Of a DNA stretch of 52,823 bases, positions 35,250-43,851 are shown piece by piece. The notes beneath the pieces are model-generated. The model had not been told where the DNA came from, did no database searches, and was given only the letters and a program-made list of their open reading frames with translations. The DNA is from Anabaena lutea FACHB-196. GTDB taxonomy: Bacteria > Cyanobacteriota > Cyanobacteriia > Cyanobacteriales > Nostocaceae. The stretch lies in assembly GCF_014698305.1 (NCBI RefSeq), contig NZ_JACJST010000034.1:1-52823 (forward strand). Direction: 5' to 3'. How positions within the stretch are numbered: the stretch's first letter is position 1; each line of letters begins with the position of its first letter. Position numbers and translations under genes: made by a program.

Positions 35250-36574
35250 TACACCTTCTTAATTTGCAAACTCTTTAAATATTCTTCCGGTTTTTCTGGG
35301 TCGAATTTCACCCCATCAAAAAATGTTTCCACACCACGAGAAGAACTTGCTGGAATTTGAGCAGCAGCTACACCCAAAGCTTTAGCAGCTTGTTTCCATA
35401 AATCTTCTCTATTTACCTGGTCAACAATTTCCTTCACCTTCGTATCTTTAGGTAAATAACCCCAACGAATTTCTTCAGTTAAAAACCAAGTATCATGACT
35501 CTTATAGGGATAGGAAGCATTATCTTCCCAATACTTCATGCGATATGCGAAGTTTTGCTCTTTGCGTCCATCACCATAATCAATATTACCTTTAGCCCGT
35601 TCTAAAATATCAGCCACAGCAACATTAAAGTATTTTCTATCAGCGCAGATTTTACACATTTCTTCTTTATTTTCTGGCTGATCACACCATTGTTGTGCTT
35701 CCATAATTGCCATCAAAATTGCTTGTGTAGCATTGGGATTTTTATCAACCCAATCTTTACGCATAGCAAAGGCTTTTTCTGGATGATCATTCCATAATTC
35801 ACCTGTCGATAAAGCGGTATAACCTAATTTTTGACTAACTAATTGAGCGTTCCAAGGTTCTCCCACACAAAAAGCATCAACAGTTCCAACTTTCATATTT
35901 GCTACCATTTGTGGTGGTGGTACTGCTTCCAAAATTACATCTTGATCAGGATTAATACCGCCAGCAGCTAACCAATAGCGCATCCATAAATCGTGTGTAC
36001 CACCGGGAAAAGTCATGGCAACTTTCATGGATTTTTTATCAGCTTTAGCTTTATTTACTGATTCTTTAAGTGATTTACTTTGTAAACCAACTTTCAAATC
36101 TTTGAATTTTTCCGCAACTGAAATGGCTTGACCATTGATATTTAAACGCGCCAAAAGATACATTGGCACTTTATCATTCATGGTGAGAAGATAAGGCATT
36201 GGGGTAAGAATGTGTGCGCCATCAATACCACCACCAGATGAACCAATTTTCAGATTATCGCGTGTGACTGGCCAGGATTTTTGTTTGCTGACTTCAACAT
36301 CAGTCATGCCATATTTAGCAAAGAAACCTTTCTCTTTGGCAATAATTAAAGGTGCAGAATCAGTTAATGCAATAAATCCTAATTTGGCTTTGGTTGTTTC
36401 AACTTTTGACGCATTACTAACTGTGGAATTGTTAGCCAGTTTAGCAGTGGAAGAAGCAGCAGTATCTGTTGTTGCTGACTTAGAGTTACCGGATGAACAA
36501 CCGTGTACCAAGATAGAAGTTGCTGCTGCTACACTTGAAGTAATAATAAATTTTCTGCGAGAAATATTGCTCAT
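35249..36574 (-). CDS. nrtA: Nitrate/nitrite-binding lipoprotein NrtA
   Basis: 441 residues from ATG at 36574 (MSNISRRKFIITSSVAA); the TTG at 36580 adds two residues. The signal has an RRKF twin-arginine-like start and a lipobox ending LVHGC, so it is exported and lipid-anchored. A Ser/Thr/Ala-rich linker follows, then the binding protein ([29 protein letters not shown]... [20 protein letters not shown]... VGTVDAFCVGEPWNAQLV). It captures periplasmic nitrate or nitrite for NrtBCD. Homologous to the C-terminal half of NrtC. It lies 61 bp after nirA. Confidence 0.95.
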   Translation of the reverse strand: MSNISRRKFIITSSVAAATSILVHGCSSGNSKSATTDTAASSTAKLANNSTVSNASKVETTKAKLGFIALTDSAPLIIAKEKGFFAKYGMTDVEVSKQKSWPVTRDNLKIGSSGGGIDGAHILTPMPYLLTMNDKVPMYLLARLNINGQAISVAEKFKDLKVGLQSKSLKESVNKAKADKKSMKVAMTFPGGTHDLWMRYWLAAGGINPDQDVILEAVPPPQMVANMKVGTVDAFCVGEPWNAQLVSQKLGYTALSTGELWNDHPEKAFAMRKDWVDKNPNATQAILMAIMEAQQWCDQPENKEEMCKICADRKYFNVAVADILERAKGNIDYGDGRKEQNFAYRMKYWEDNASYPYKSHDTWFLTEEIRWGYLPKDTKVKEIVDQVNREDLWKQAAKALGVAAAQIPASSSRGVETFFDGVKFDPEKPEEYLKSLQIKKV

Positions 36575-36635
36575 TGTCAACTCTCAGTCAGGTTTTATTT
36601 AGGTTTACGGTTATGTCTGGATTTTGGCGATTGAT

Positions 36636-38204
36636 TTAATGGGAAATTAAGGCTTCTTCCCGAACTTTTGCGCCGAAGTTTTGAATGAGTATTTCTCTCA
36701 ACACGGGTTGTAAGTCTTCACAGGGAATACTTTTTTGTACACAAGTTCCTAGATGTGCATCTTTCCCAACTGTTCCACCCATGTAAATGTCTACACCTTC
36801 CGTCATTTTGCCATTTTTACGGACTTTAGTTCCCATTAAGCCAATATCTGCTACTTGGGGTTGTCCGCAGGAATTAGGGCATCCAGTCCAATGAATTCGC
36901 ACAGGACGAGATAAAATTAATTCAGATTCCAATGATTTAATCATTGCTAAGGCGCGGTTTTTGGTTTCTATTAAGGCAAAGTTGCAAAATTGTGCGCCGG
37001 TGCATGATACTAGCGATCGCATCAATAAACCAGGATTAACTGCAAATCTCTTTAATATTTCTTCGGTGAAAAATGTTGTTAAACTGGAATCGGGAATATT
37101 GGGGATAATGATATTTTGCTCTACGGTAAACCGGATTTCTCCACTTCCATAAACTTCGGCTAACCGGGCAATTTCAAACATATCATCAGCATACAATCGC
37201 CCGACAGGAATATTTAAACCTGCATAGTTAAATCCAGGTTGTTTTTGTTTGTATATCCCCACATGATCGCGTTTTTCCCAGTCAATTTCATCTTTAGCTG
37301 CTGCGGGTAATAATGATTTACCAAAACGCTTTTCTACTTCATTTCGGAATTTTTCTATACCCCATTCATCCAGTAGCCACATTAACCGGGCTTTTTGTCT
37401 ATTTGCACGTAAGCCATGATCTCGGAAAATCTCAACTATGACTTTACATAACAAAACAACTTCTGCGGGAGATACCCAAACATTTAGAGGAATAGCAGCT
37501 TCACAACGTTTTGCTGAAAATAAGCCGCCGACAATGACGTTAAAACCGAATATTGGTAATTGATCTTTATTTCCCCAAAAAGCGGGAATAAAGGCTAAAT
37601 CGTTAATTTCTGCATGAACTGAATTATCTCTTCCTCCAGTAATCGCAATATTAAATTTACGAGGAAGATTGCTGAATTCTGGATTACCTTCACCGTTGTT
37701 AGTGAGCATATCTTGGATTTGCTGCACTAATTCCCTGGTATCATAAAATTCATCTGCATCCAAACCAGCTACAGGATCGCCTGTAATATTACGGATGTTA
37801 TCCATCCCCGATTGAATGGTGGTTAAGCCAACTTTGTGAAATTTATTAAAGATATCTGGAATATCTTCAATATTGATCCCGCGTAGTTGTATATTCTGTC
37901 TGGTGGTAATATCAGCGCTGCCATTTTCACCGTAACGCTGTACCACTTCTGCTAAAGCAGACATTTGATTGCTGGTGAGAATACCGTTAGGTAAACGCAT
38001 CCGCATCATGAATTTACCGGGAGTCACTGGACGGAAGAATACACCTAACCATTTTAGGCGATGGTTGAGGTCGTCTTCGTCCATTGCTTCCCAACCGATT
38101 TGGGCAAAATTTTCTATTTCGTTTTTAACTGCAAGTCCGTCTTTTTCAGCTTTGAATTTCTCGAATTTATTGAGTTTTTCGGTGGTAGTTGCTGTTTCTG
38201 TCAT
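36636..38204 (-). CDS. nirA: Ferredoxin-nitrite reductase
   Basis: 522 residues, the normal length for the cyanobacterial/plant enzyme. It reduces nitrite to ammonium with six electrons from ferredoxin. The siroheme/4Fe-4S ligands are SCTGAQFC (C-x5-C, about residue 398) and GCPNSCGQ (C-x3-C, about 444). Ferredoxin-like half domains (FFRPVTPGKFMMRMRLPNGI, TTRQNIQLRGI) are intact. First gene of the nir operon, directly downstream of the NtcA promoter, so expression should rise when combined nitrogen is limiting and fall with ammonium. Confidence 0.96.
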   Translation of the reverse strand: MTETATTTEKLNKFEKFKAEKDGLAVKNEIENFAQIGWEAMDEDDLNHRLKWLGVFFRPVTPGKFMMRMRLPNGILTSNQMSALAEVVQRYGENGSADITTRQNIQLRGINIEDIPDIFNKFHKVGLTTIQSGMDNIRNITGDPVAGLDADEFYDTRELVQQIQDMLTNNGEGNPEFSNLPRKFNIAITGGRDNSVHAEINDLAFIPAFWGNKDQLPIFGFNVIVGGLFSAKRCEAAIPLNVWVSPAEVVLLCKVIVEIFRDHGLRANRQKARLMWLLDEWGIEKFRNEVEKRFGKSLLPAAAKDEIDWEKRDHVGIYKQKQPGFNYAGLNIPVGRLYADDMFEIARLAEVYGSGEIRFTVEQNIIIPNIPDSSLTTFFTEEILKRFAVNPGLLMRSLVSCTGAQFCNFALIETKNRALAMIKSLESELILSRPVRIHWTGCPNSCGQPQVADIGLMGTKVRKNGKMTEGVDIYMGGTVGKDAHLGTCVQKSIPCEDLQPVLREILIQNFGAKVREEALISH

Positions 38205-38334
38205 GGGCTGTTGTATTAGGAACAGGACTTAATTAACTGTGTATCCGTGTTCTTCTCGCTGATGTACTTGCCACTTTGGGGAAATAACTGATAGTAGTTT
38301 CCTGGTTGGTGGTTGTAACTGTTTCGATGTTGTT

Positions 38335-38376
38335 ACGTTAAGGTGATTTTTTATAACAATTCGTATAGTAGGTTAC
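38335..38376 (-). promoter_or_regulatory. NtcA-activated class II promoter of the nir operon
   Basis: On the minus strand GTAACCTACTATAC (38376-38363) is a perfect GTA-N8-TAC NtcA site. Exactly 22 bases later TAACGT (38340-38335) fits the TA-N3-T -10 box. This spacing is the canonical class II NtcA arrangement, with the activator site replacing the -35 box. Transcription should start near 38328, giving a leader of about 125 nt before nirA. NtcA is the 2-oxoglutarate-responsive nitrogen regulator of cyanobacteria. Confidence 0.88.
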
Positions 38377-38773
38377 TAAATTTGAGTAATCATGCAGAAA
38401 TAGGATATTGTAATTGCTGTTTTTGCATGAGGTATGGGGTTATATTTTTATAAATACGTTTAAATACATCTAAGCGATAATGGGAATCTGGTTTTTCGCG
38501 TAGGTATTTTATGAGTTGTTATTTTGTAGGGGTTTATTAACCCTCTTTCATTAAACTGGGAAGCACAAAAATAATTTCCTAATTTGTAAATCCAGATGTG
38601 ATAAAAGTTAAACCGTTTTATTGCTAACAAAATATGGCGAATATTTTGAAACATTAATAAATCGCTAAAACACTGATTAAATAAATGTTTCAAATTTTGC
38701 GCTGCCGAAAGTGATGAAACAGGGTTAAAATAAAGGAAAGAGTCAAGTTTTAAAAATGAGAAGTCTTCCACTT

Positions 38774-39186
38774 TTAAAGATCATCATATTTTTCCCCTAT
38801 TTCTTGCATTAGCCTAGAAAAATGTGCATTTTCTTCATCTACAGACAGTACTGGTAATTTTCGATATTCAGATATAGCATAAAAAGCAATAAACTCAGGT
38901 GCTGACCATCCACTTTTCCAAATCAATTTTTTATTTGTTAATACAATACCTTCTTTAGCATCATTCCAAAAGCCAGTATTCTTTAAGGCTAATATTTTTT
39001 CATCAGATTCCATAACGGAAGCTGCATAGCTAGATATAGTATTTGATAACTTATCTAAGGTAATATCAGGAGAAATTTCAAAGCCCTCAATTTTATACGG
39101 TTTATATTATGGCTACTTTCTTTGACAACCTCTTTGGTTGCACTGTCAAATTTTTTAGCAACAGCCCCAAACAACCATCCCATCAT
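38774..39186 (-). pseudogene. Frameshifted gene, PH-like domain protein of unknown function
   Basis: From ATG at 39186 the frame reads MMGWLFGAVAKKFDSATKEV, then VKESSHNIN, and loses sense about position 39100. One base out of register the reading continues as PYKIEGFEISPDITLDKL, then through SNTISSYAASVMESDEKILA to the stop at 38774. Total length is 413 bp, one short of a whole number of codons, so a single-base deletion near 39095-39105 explains it. The C-terminal part (AKEGIVLTNKKLIWKSGWS) resembles bacterial PH-like domains. The ATG at 39013 gives only the last 79 residues. Either a recent pseudogene or a sequencing error in an AT-rich run. Confidence 0.7.
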
Positions 39187-39446
39187 ATCTTCGCATCCTT
39201 TAACAGCACAATCTCAAATAGATACGATTATAAATCTAACACGCATCTTTAAGTGTGTCTAGAAACGTCAAAAATTTTTTAAGTATACAATGTAAAACTT
39301 AATAATTAAACAATTAACTTCAAAATATGACACAATCTATTACTCACAAATTAACACTGAAGGAATGAACAGACATCACAAAACTAAAAAATGCTACAAT
39401 ATATAACATCCATGAATATTATTTACATTTCTCTGGAGAAAATATT

Positions 39447-39743
39447 ATGTTATCAACAGAACTTCAACAAGAATCCATGCTCAACAGAATTGAGAAAATT
39501 GTGGCTATTTTAATGGAAGAACGTCCTTTGTTTAAAGAAGAACTTAATCCAACGGAGGTGGTTGAACTTTTATGTAAACTATTTGAAACCAACTTACCGA
39601 TTGAAGAATTTAATACTATGTCAGATCAAGAATTGAAAAAGCATTGTAGCTCGATTATGGTGACAGAAGCAGTCGCAGGGACTTTGAATGAATTAACACC
39701 TGAACAAATGGCTATTTTTGATGAAGCAATTAAACGAAAATAG
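39447..39743 (+). CDS. Probable antitoxin partner of a PIN-domain protein
   Basis: 98 residues, acidic and helical, preceded by GGAG. It ends 4 bp before the PIN-domain gene start and overlaps that gene's longer frame, the spacing usual for toxin-antitoxin pairs with the antitoxin first. I see no AbrB, MetJ/Arc or Phd domain; the segments LNPTEVVELLCKLFETNLPI and MSDQELKKHCSSIMVTEAVA are not a DNA-binding type I know. The role is inferred from position only. Confidence 0.6.
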   Translation: MLSTELQQESMLNRIEKIVAILMEERPLFKEELNPTEVVELLCKLFETNLPIEEFNTMSDQELKKHCSSIMVTEAVAGTLNELTPEQMAIFDEAIKRK

Positions 39744-39747
39744 ATCA

Positions 39748-40152
39748 ATGACTTATTTATTAGATACAAACATTGTTTCCTTAGCAATGAAAAATAATCT
39801 CAAAATTAAGGGAAGACTAGAACAATTACAATCTCAAAGAGAATTAGTGTGTATAAGTTGCATTACTTATTTTGAGGTTAAAAGAGGATTATTTGCAGTA
39901 AAAGCAACTAAACAACTGACAAGATTTGATGAGTTTTGCCAAGATTACCAAATTATTTTTATAAATGATTTAGCGATTTTAGAAAAAGCGGCAGAAATTC
40001 ATGCAAATCTCAGACTAAGAGGATTACCAATCCAAACAGAAGATATTTTAATTGCTGCAACTGCTATTATTAAAAGTTTTATTCTCGTTTCTAATGATAG
40101 TGATTTATTGAGAGTTCAAGAATTAAGTTTAGAGAATTGGTTACAGGAATAA
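39748..40152 (+). CDS. PIN-domain ribonuclease, VapC-like toxin
   Basis: 134 residues from ATG at 39748 (MTYLLDTNIVSLAM). The four acidic PIN positions are visible: Asp in LLDTN, Glu in TYFEVKRGL, Asp in QTEDILIAATA and Asp in VSNDSDLLRV. VapC-type toxins are Mg-dependent endoribonucleases, often cutting tRNA. The ORF can be extended to 39718, but that start lies inside the upstream gene. Residues are intact, so it should be active. Together with the 39447 gene it forms a compact two-gene unit. Confidence 0.82.
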   Translation: MTYLLDTNIVSLAMKNNLKIKGRLEQLQSQRELVCISCITYFEVKRGLFAVKATKQLTRFDEFCQDYQIIFINDLAILEKAAEIHANLRLRGLPIQTEDILIAATAIIKSFILVSNDSDLLRVQELSLENWLQE

Positions 40153-40221
40153 TGACAGTTTCAAAGTTTAACAGTAATAATATATATTAGTGAGAAATTA
40201 CACATTAACTAAAAGCAACTA

Positions 40222-40662
40222 ATGAAACGTCGTGAGTTTATAAACTGGGTGGGTTTAGGTTGTTTAGCTAGTTCTCTACCTGTCGCACTTGCAGCCTGTT
40301 CTCCCGAAACTAGCACCTCGGCTACTTCTGGATCTAATGATGCTAATAAGGGCTGGCAAAAGGTGGGTACTATTGCAGAATTAGACAAAACGGGGCAATT
40401 ATTGGCTGAGAATTCGCCAGTTGGTGCAGTGTTAGTAGTGGGAACTTCTAAAGCTGCAAAAAATTTAATTGCTGTTAACCCTACTTGCACTCACAAAGGT
40501 TGCACAGTTGCGTGGAAAGCAAATAAAAATCAATTTGTTTGCCCCTGTCATGATGCAGAATTTGGTGGTGATGGCAAGGTACAAGAAGGGCCAGCAGAAA
40601 AACCACTAAAAACTTACCAGGCTAAAATTGAAGCTGGTTCTGTCTTAGTTAAAGCAACTTAA
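40222..40662 (+). CDS. Rieske [2Fe-2S] lipoprotein
   Basis: 146 residues. The N-terminus MKRREFINWVGLGCLASSLP has a twin-arginine-type RRE-F and continues to a lipobox LAAC. A Ser/Thr-rich spacer precedes a Rieske domain (about 50-146) with cluster ligands CTHKGC and CPCHDAEF. An electron carrier on the outer side of the plasma or thylakoid membrane; its partner is unknown. It is much shorter than PetC of the b6f complex (about 180 residues with a membrane anchor), so it is probably a separate protein. Its stop overlaps the end of the convergent cyclase gene by 4 bases. Confidence 0.88.
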   Translation: MKRREFINWVGLGCLASSLPVALAACSPETSTSATSGSNDANKGWQKVGTIAELDKTGQLLAENSPVGAVLVVGTSKAAKNLIAVNPTCTHKGCTVAWKANKNQFVCPCHDAEFGGDGKVQEGPAEKPLKTYQAKIEAGSVLVKAT

Positions 40663-42593
40663 GAAAGTAGAACTTGGTAGATTTGAGTTAATTGATCTCG
40701 TCCTTTTAGCTGGCTACTGCCGATAAATTTTGTAGGAAACTTATCTTTAATATGTTGATAAGTTTCTTCACTAATCAAAATTCGGCAAAGTCCACAATTC
40801 AAAGATTTATCATAACTTTCTAGTCGAGATGCGATGTTTACGGTGTCTCCCAGGGCTGTATATTCGGCTCTTTGAGCATTGCCTAGTATACCTGTAACGA
40901 CTGTTCCTGTGGCAATACCAATGCGGATAGCAACGGTGGGATTACCTGATAACTGCCACTGTTGATTGAGCGATCGCAATTTATCTGCCATTGCTAAAGC
41001 ACAACCGACGGCATTTTCGGCATCAACGGTGATTTCCGCCAACTTTGTCCGTTGAATTGGCACACCAAACAGCGCCATTACCGCATCACCGATAAATTTA
41101 TTCACCATCCCGTTATATTCCAGGACAATATCAGCCATTGCTTGCATATATTCATTCAGCCAAGACATCAGCGCTGTAGGACTTATAGTTGTAGCAATAG
41201 AGGTAAAACCCTCTAAGTCTGAAAATAGTACGGTTGCTGTCATTTCTCGCCCGACAATTGACCCTTTTTGGAGCAAATTGTGGCGAGAAGTCCAGATTTG
41301 ATCAGCGACTTGAGATGTAACTTGCTGTTTAAACAAGGCCATGAGAGTGTATCGGTCTTGACGTTCTAAACGGGTAGTGTAGATAGCAATAGCGATCGCA
41401 GATCCTCCTAAACCTAGCAAAGGTGGAACTACGGGAATCCACCAACCTCGCAGGAAAACCAGGTAAGAACCAAAAATCAAACTACTTCCAGCCACTATTA
41501 AACTTAATATCGTTTCTCTGTAGGAAATATTTTTATAAATAAATTTTTGAGAACGCAATGTCCAACCAAGAATAGCACCAACAAAAGACCATAAAATAAT
41601 CCATAACCATTGTATTTCTTGGGAACTACCCCGCATCATCGGCCTACCGTCCAGTGCAGCACTCAAAATTTGGCTGATAACATTAGCATGAATAACTACC
41701 CCAGGCATTCTTTCTGGAAAAGCACTAACAGAACTGCTATAAGGGGTGAAAAAATCATCATGTAGACTAGCCGCAGTTGCACCAATTAAAACAATGCGAT
41801 CGCGTCCCCAATTTGGCGGTACTTCACCATTTACCACTTGCATGATTGAATATTTTTGAAAGTTGTCTTGCGTCCCCCGAAAATTTAGTAAAATCTGGTA
41901 GCCTCGATCATCAACCCGAATATAACCACCATCATTTTTTTGAAAAGGTATAAATGTAGCTTTTCCTAATTGATAATGGCGTTTATCTGCATCCAATTCT
42001 TGTAACTCAACACCCTTATTTTCCAAATACATTAAAGATAGTCTTGTGGCCAAACTCAAAACTTGCTCATCCGATTTAGGTTCAAGGGAAATGATCCCCC
42101 GACGGACTTTACCATCTGCATCTAATAACAAATCGGAAGCTGCTATTTGATCACGTTTACTTAAAATAGGATGGGGATTTACTTCCGGGCCAAGTCCATC
42201 TCCTACTACCTTTTTTACTCCAATCAGATTTGGTGTAGATTGGAGGATCTGAATTAGTTGTTCATGACCAGGTTGTACAGGTAAATCTCGATATAAATCC
42301 AACCCAATAGCTAGGGGTTTTTGTTGGCGAATTTTATCCAGCATTTTCGCAAGCACAGCATCGGGAATTGGCCATTGTCCAACTTTTCTAATTGTGTCTT
42401 CATCAATAGTGACTATCACAATGCGGGAGTCTTGCGGTTCTGGGGGACGCAGTTTAAAAAACTGGTCGAGTGCTGCCCAATCTATCATCTGAAACAGCCC
42501 CAGAACCCGCATGAGAATGATGAAACCCGCTACTGATGGAGTCACTATCAATACTGCTCGCCAGCTATTGAGGAACTGTTTGAGTTTAATCAC
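40659..42593 (-). CDS. CHASE2-domain adenylate cyclase
   Basis: 644 residues starting at GTG 42593. One N-terminal membrane helix, an extracytoplasmic CHASE2 sensor (about 45-320: RIVIVTIDEDTIRKVGQWPI, GLDLYRD, RIVLIGATAASLHDDFFTPY), then three membrane helices and a cytosolic class III cyclase domain (about 450-640). The metal-binding Asp is in FSDLEGFTS, and NKFIGDAVMALFG and YTALGDTVNIASRLES are typical of adenylate cyclases. It makes cAMP in response to an unknown signal. It follows the DUF928 gene by 12 bp, a combination I have seen repeatedly in cyanobacteria with TPR-CHAT proteins. Confidence 0.9.
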   Translation of the reverse strand: MIKLKQFLNSWRAVLIVTPSVAGFIILMRVLGLFQMIDWAALDQFFKLRPPEPQDSRIVIVTIDEDTIRKVGQWPIPDAVLAKMLDKIRQQKPLAIGLDLYRDLPVQPGHEQLIQILQSTPNLIGVKKVVGDGLGPEVNPHPILSKRDQIAASDLLLDADGKVRRGIISLEPKSDEQVLSLATRLSLMYLENKGVELQELDADKRHYQLGKATFIPFQKNDGGYIRVDDRGYQILLNFRGTQDNFQKYSIMQVVNGEVPPNWGRDRIVLIGATAASLHDDFFTPYSSSVSAFPERMPGVVIHANVISQILSAALDGRPMMRGSSQEIQWLWIILWSFVGAILGWTLRSQKFIYKNISYRETILSLIVAGSSLIFGSYLVFLRGWWIPVVPPLLGLGGSAIAIAIYTTRLERQDRYTLMALFKQQVTSQVADQIWTSRHNLLQKGSIVGREMTATVLFSDLEGFTSIATTISPTALMSWLNEYMQAMADIVLEYNGMVNKFIGDAVMALFGVPIQRTKLAEITVDAENAVGCALAMADKLRSLNQQWQLSGNPTVAIRIGIATGTVVTGILGNAQRAEYTALGDTVNIASRLESYDKSLNCGLCRILISEETYQHIKDKFPTKFIGSSQLKGRDQLTQIYQVLLS

Positions 42594-42605
42594 ATCAGCG
42601 GACTG

Positions 42606-43325
42606 TTAATTTTTGGGTTGCTGACAACAATCAACAACAGGGACTTGGCTAAGTTCAGTTAAGCCAACAGACTGAAGCAGTTCTTGCCATTCAGCGCCAA
42701 TTTGAGTATTTTGGGGAAGCGATCGCTTCAAGTCAGCTAATGTGGCTACAGTGTCATACCAAAGCCCATTCTGAGCATAGAGTTTAGCTTTTTCTAGAGG
42801 GCTAGCAGTTGCGAGACTACTGTTGAGAGCCGAACTGAGTTCAACACGTTCCAATCTTCCTTCCAGAACGATATCCCGTTGTCGTTCCTCTGGATCACAA
42901 ATCAAAGCCAGATTCCATTTATACTGCTTACCAACTGCCAAAGGTTCAGCTGCTTGAGGAATTTTAAAACTAGTAATCCCGGAGGTAGCATTCAAATCAA
43001 CGATAGTTTGGTAAATTCCGTTTCCTTCTTCATCCCACAAAGTTAACTCAGCCTTTCGAGTTGCAGGTTCAGATATCTTCACCAAGACGGTAGGATAAGC
43101 CGCAGCGGTTAATTCCCTTTCTGTCGCTGGAATCAATGCAGTCAAAATTGGTTGTGGGGATGAAGTCCCAACGTGCTGACAAACTCCCCTAGTTGCGCCC
43201 CCTGCGGTTTTCTGGGGACTACCTTTAGCGCGAAAGGTGACACTGTAGGCTGGTGCTAAGGGTAATAGTACCAGTCCGGTAAAGAGCATGGATAACACAG
43301 AACGAGATAATTTTTGCATATTCAT
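42606..43325 (-). CDS. DUF928 family exported protein
   Basis: 239 residues: signal peptide (MNMQKLSRSVLSMLFTGLVL, cleavage near PAYS), then the DUF928 core (TERELTAAAYPTVLVKISEP, LWDEEGNGIYQTIVDLN, KQYKWNLALICDPEERQRDI). The last third is helical and ends in a Cys pair (VVDCCQQ). Function is unknown; the family is largely cyanobacterial and lies next to CHASE2, CHAT and haemagglutinin-type genes. It is followed by the cyclase at 12 bp, so it is a translationally close operon. Confidence 0.85.
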   Translation of the reverse strand: MNMQKLSRSVLSMLFTGLVLLPLAPAYSVTFRAKGSPQKTAGGATRGVCQHVGTSSPQPILTALIPATERELTAAAYPTVLVKISEPATRKAELTLWDEEGNGIYQTIVDLNATSGITSFKIPQAAEPLAVGKQYKWNLALICDPEERQRDIVLEGRLERVELSSALNSSLATASPLEKAKLYAQNGLWYDTVATLADLKRSLPQNTQIGAEWQELLQSVGLTELSQVPVVDCCQQPKN

Positions 43326-43851
43326 AATTTAAGATTGAAAGTTATCTAGTCACGACTTACACAAAATCAGGAAGAAACGAACCGCGAAGGCGCGTTCGCA
43401 AAGCGTTCTGAAGCAAAGGACACGAAGAAAGAAGGGTTTGAGAGAGTTCTTGCGTAAGTCCTGCTAGTTATATAAACAAGGAATATTTACTGTATTTCTG
43501 TAGTTATGATTTCTAACTTTCTAAGTATTTCTCCAAAATCAGGATATTAGTGGTATTTACTGAGAAAGAAGCCTTTAGCCGAGCATTCCAGAGTTTTAAT
43601 GAACTTTTTTGTGACTTTATACAGTTTACCAATATGAATTAATTGTAAATTTTATAAGAACTAATGTGATTATACTGAAAAGAACTGAAAAATAAAATAC
43701 CCTCTGGTAAAAATTCACAATACCTTTAAACTAATCAACATCTGATAAAAAATAATTATGGGTTGTCCGAAACCCTTTGTAAGACAATGTCCTTCGGTAG
43801 GCCTACGCCCATATGAGTTGTGCCTATGCCTTTTCCGAATATCTCCAATTC
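43326..43851. other. 526-bp gap between TPR-CHAT and DUF928 genes
   Basis: Contains a MITE-like repeat at 43354-43460, then AT-rich sequence. A short plus-strand ORF at 43758-43961 overlaps the end of the CHAT gene and is rejected. It probably contains the promoter for the DUF928-cyclase pair. Confidence 0.55.
43354..43460. repeat. MITE-like element bounded by CTAG
   Basis: GACTTACACAA (43354-43364) and TTGCGTAAGTC (43450-43460) are inverted repeats with one mismatch. CTAG lies a few bases outside each end. The interior has the GCGTTCGC/GGACACGAAG modules common in Nostocales repeats. Confidence 0.65.

Noticed and set aside
38460-38771. 103-residue minus-strand ORF after the frameshifted gene
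   Set aside because: Phe/Asn/Leu-rich AT-driven composition, no family resemblance and no ribosome site; it abuts a pseudogene. A real gene is not excluded but I cannot support it.
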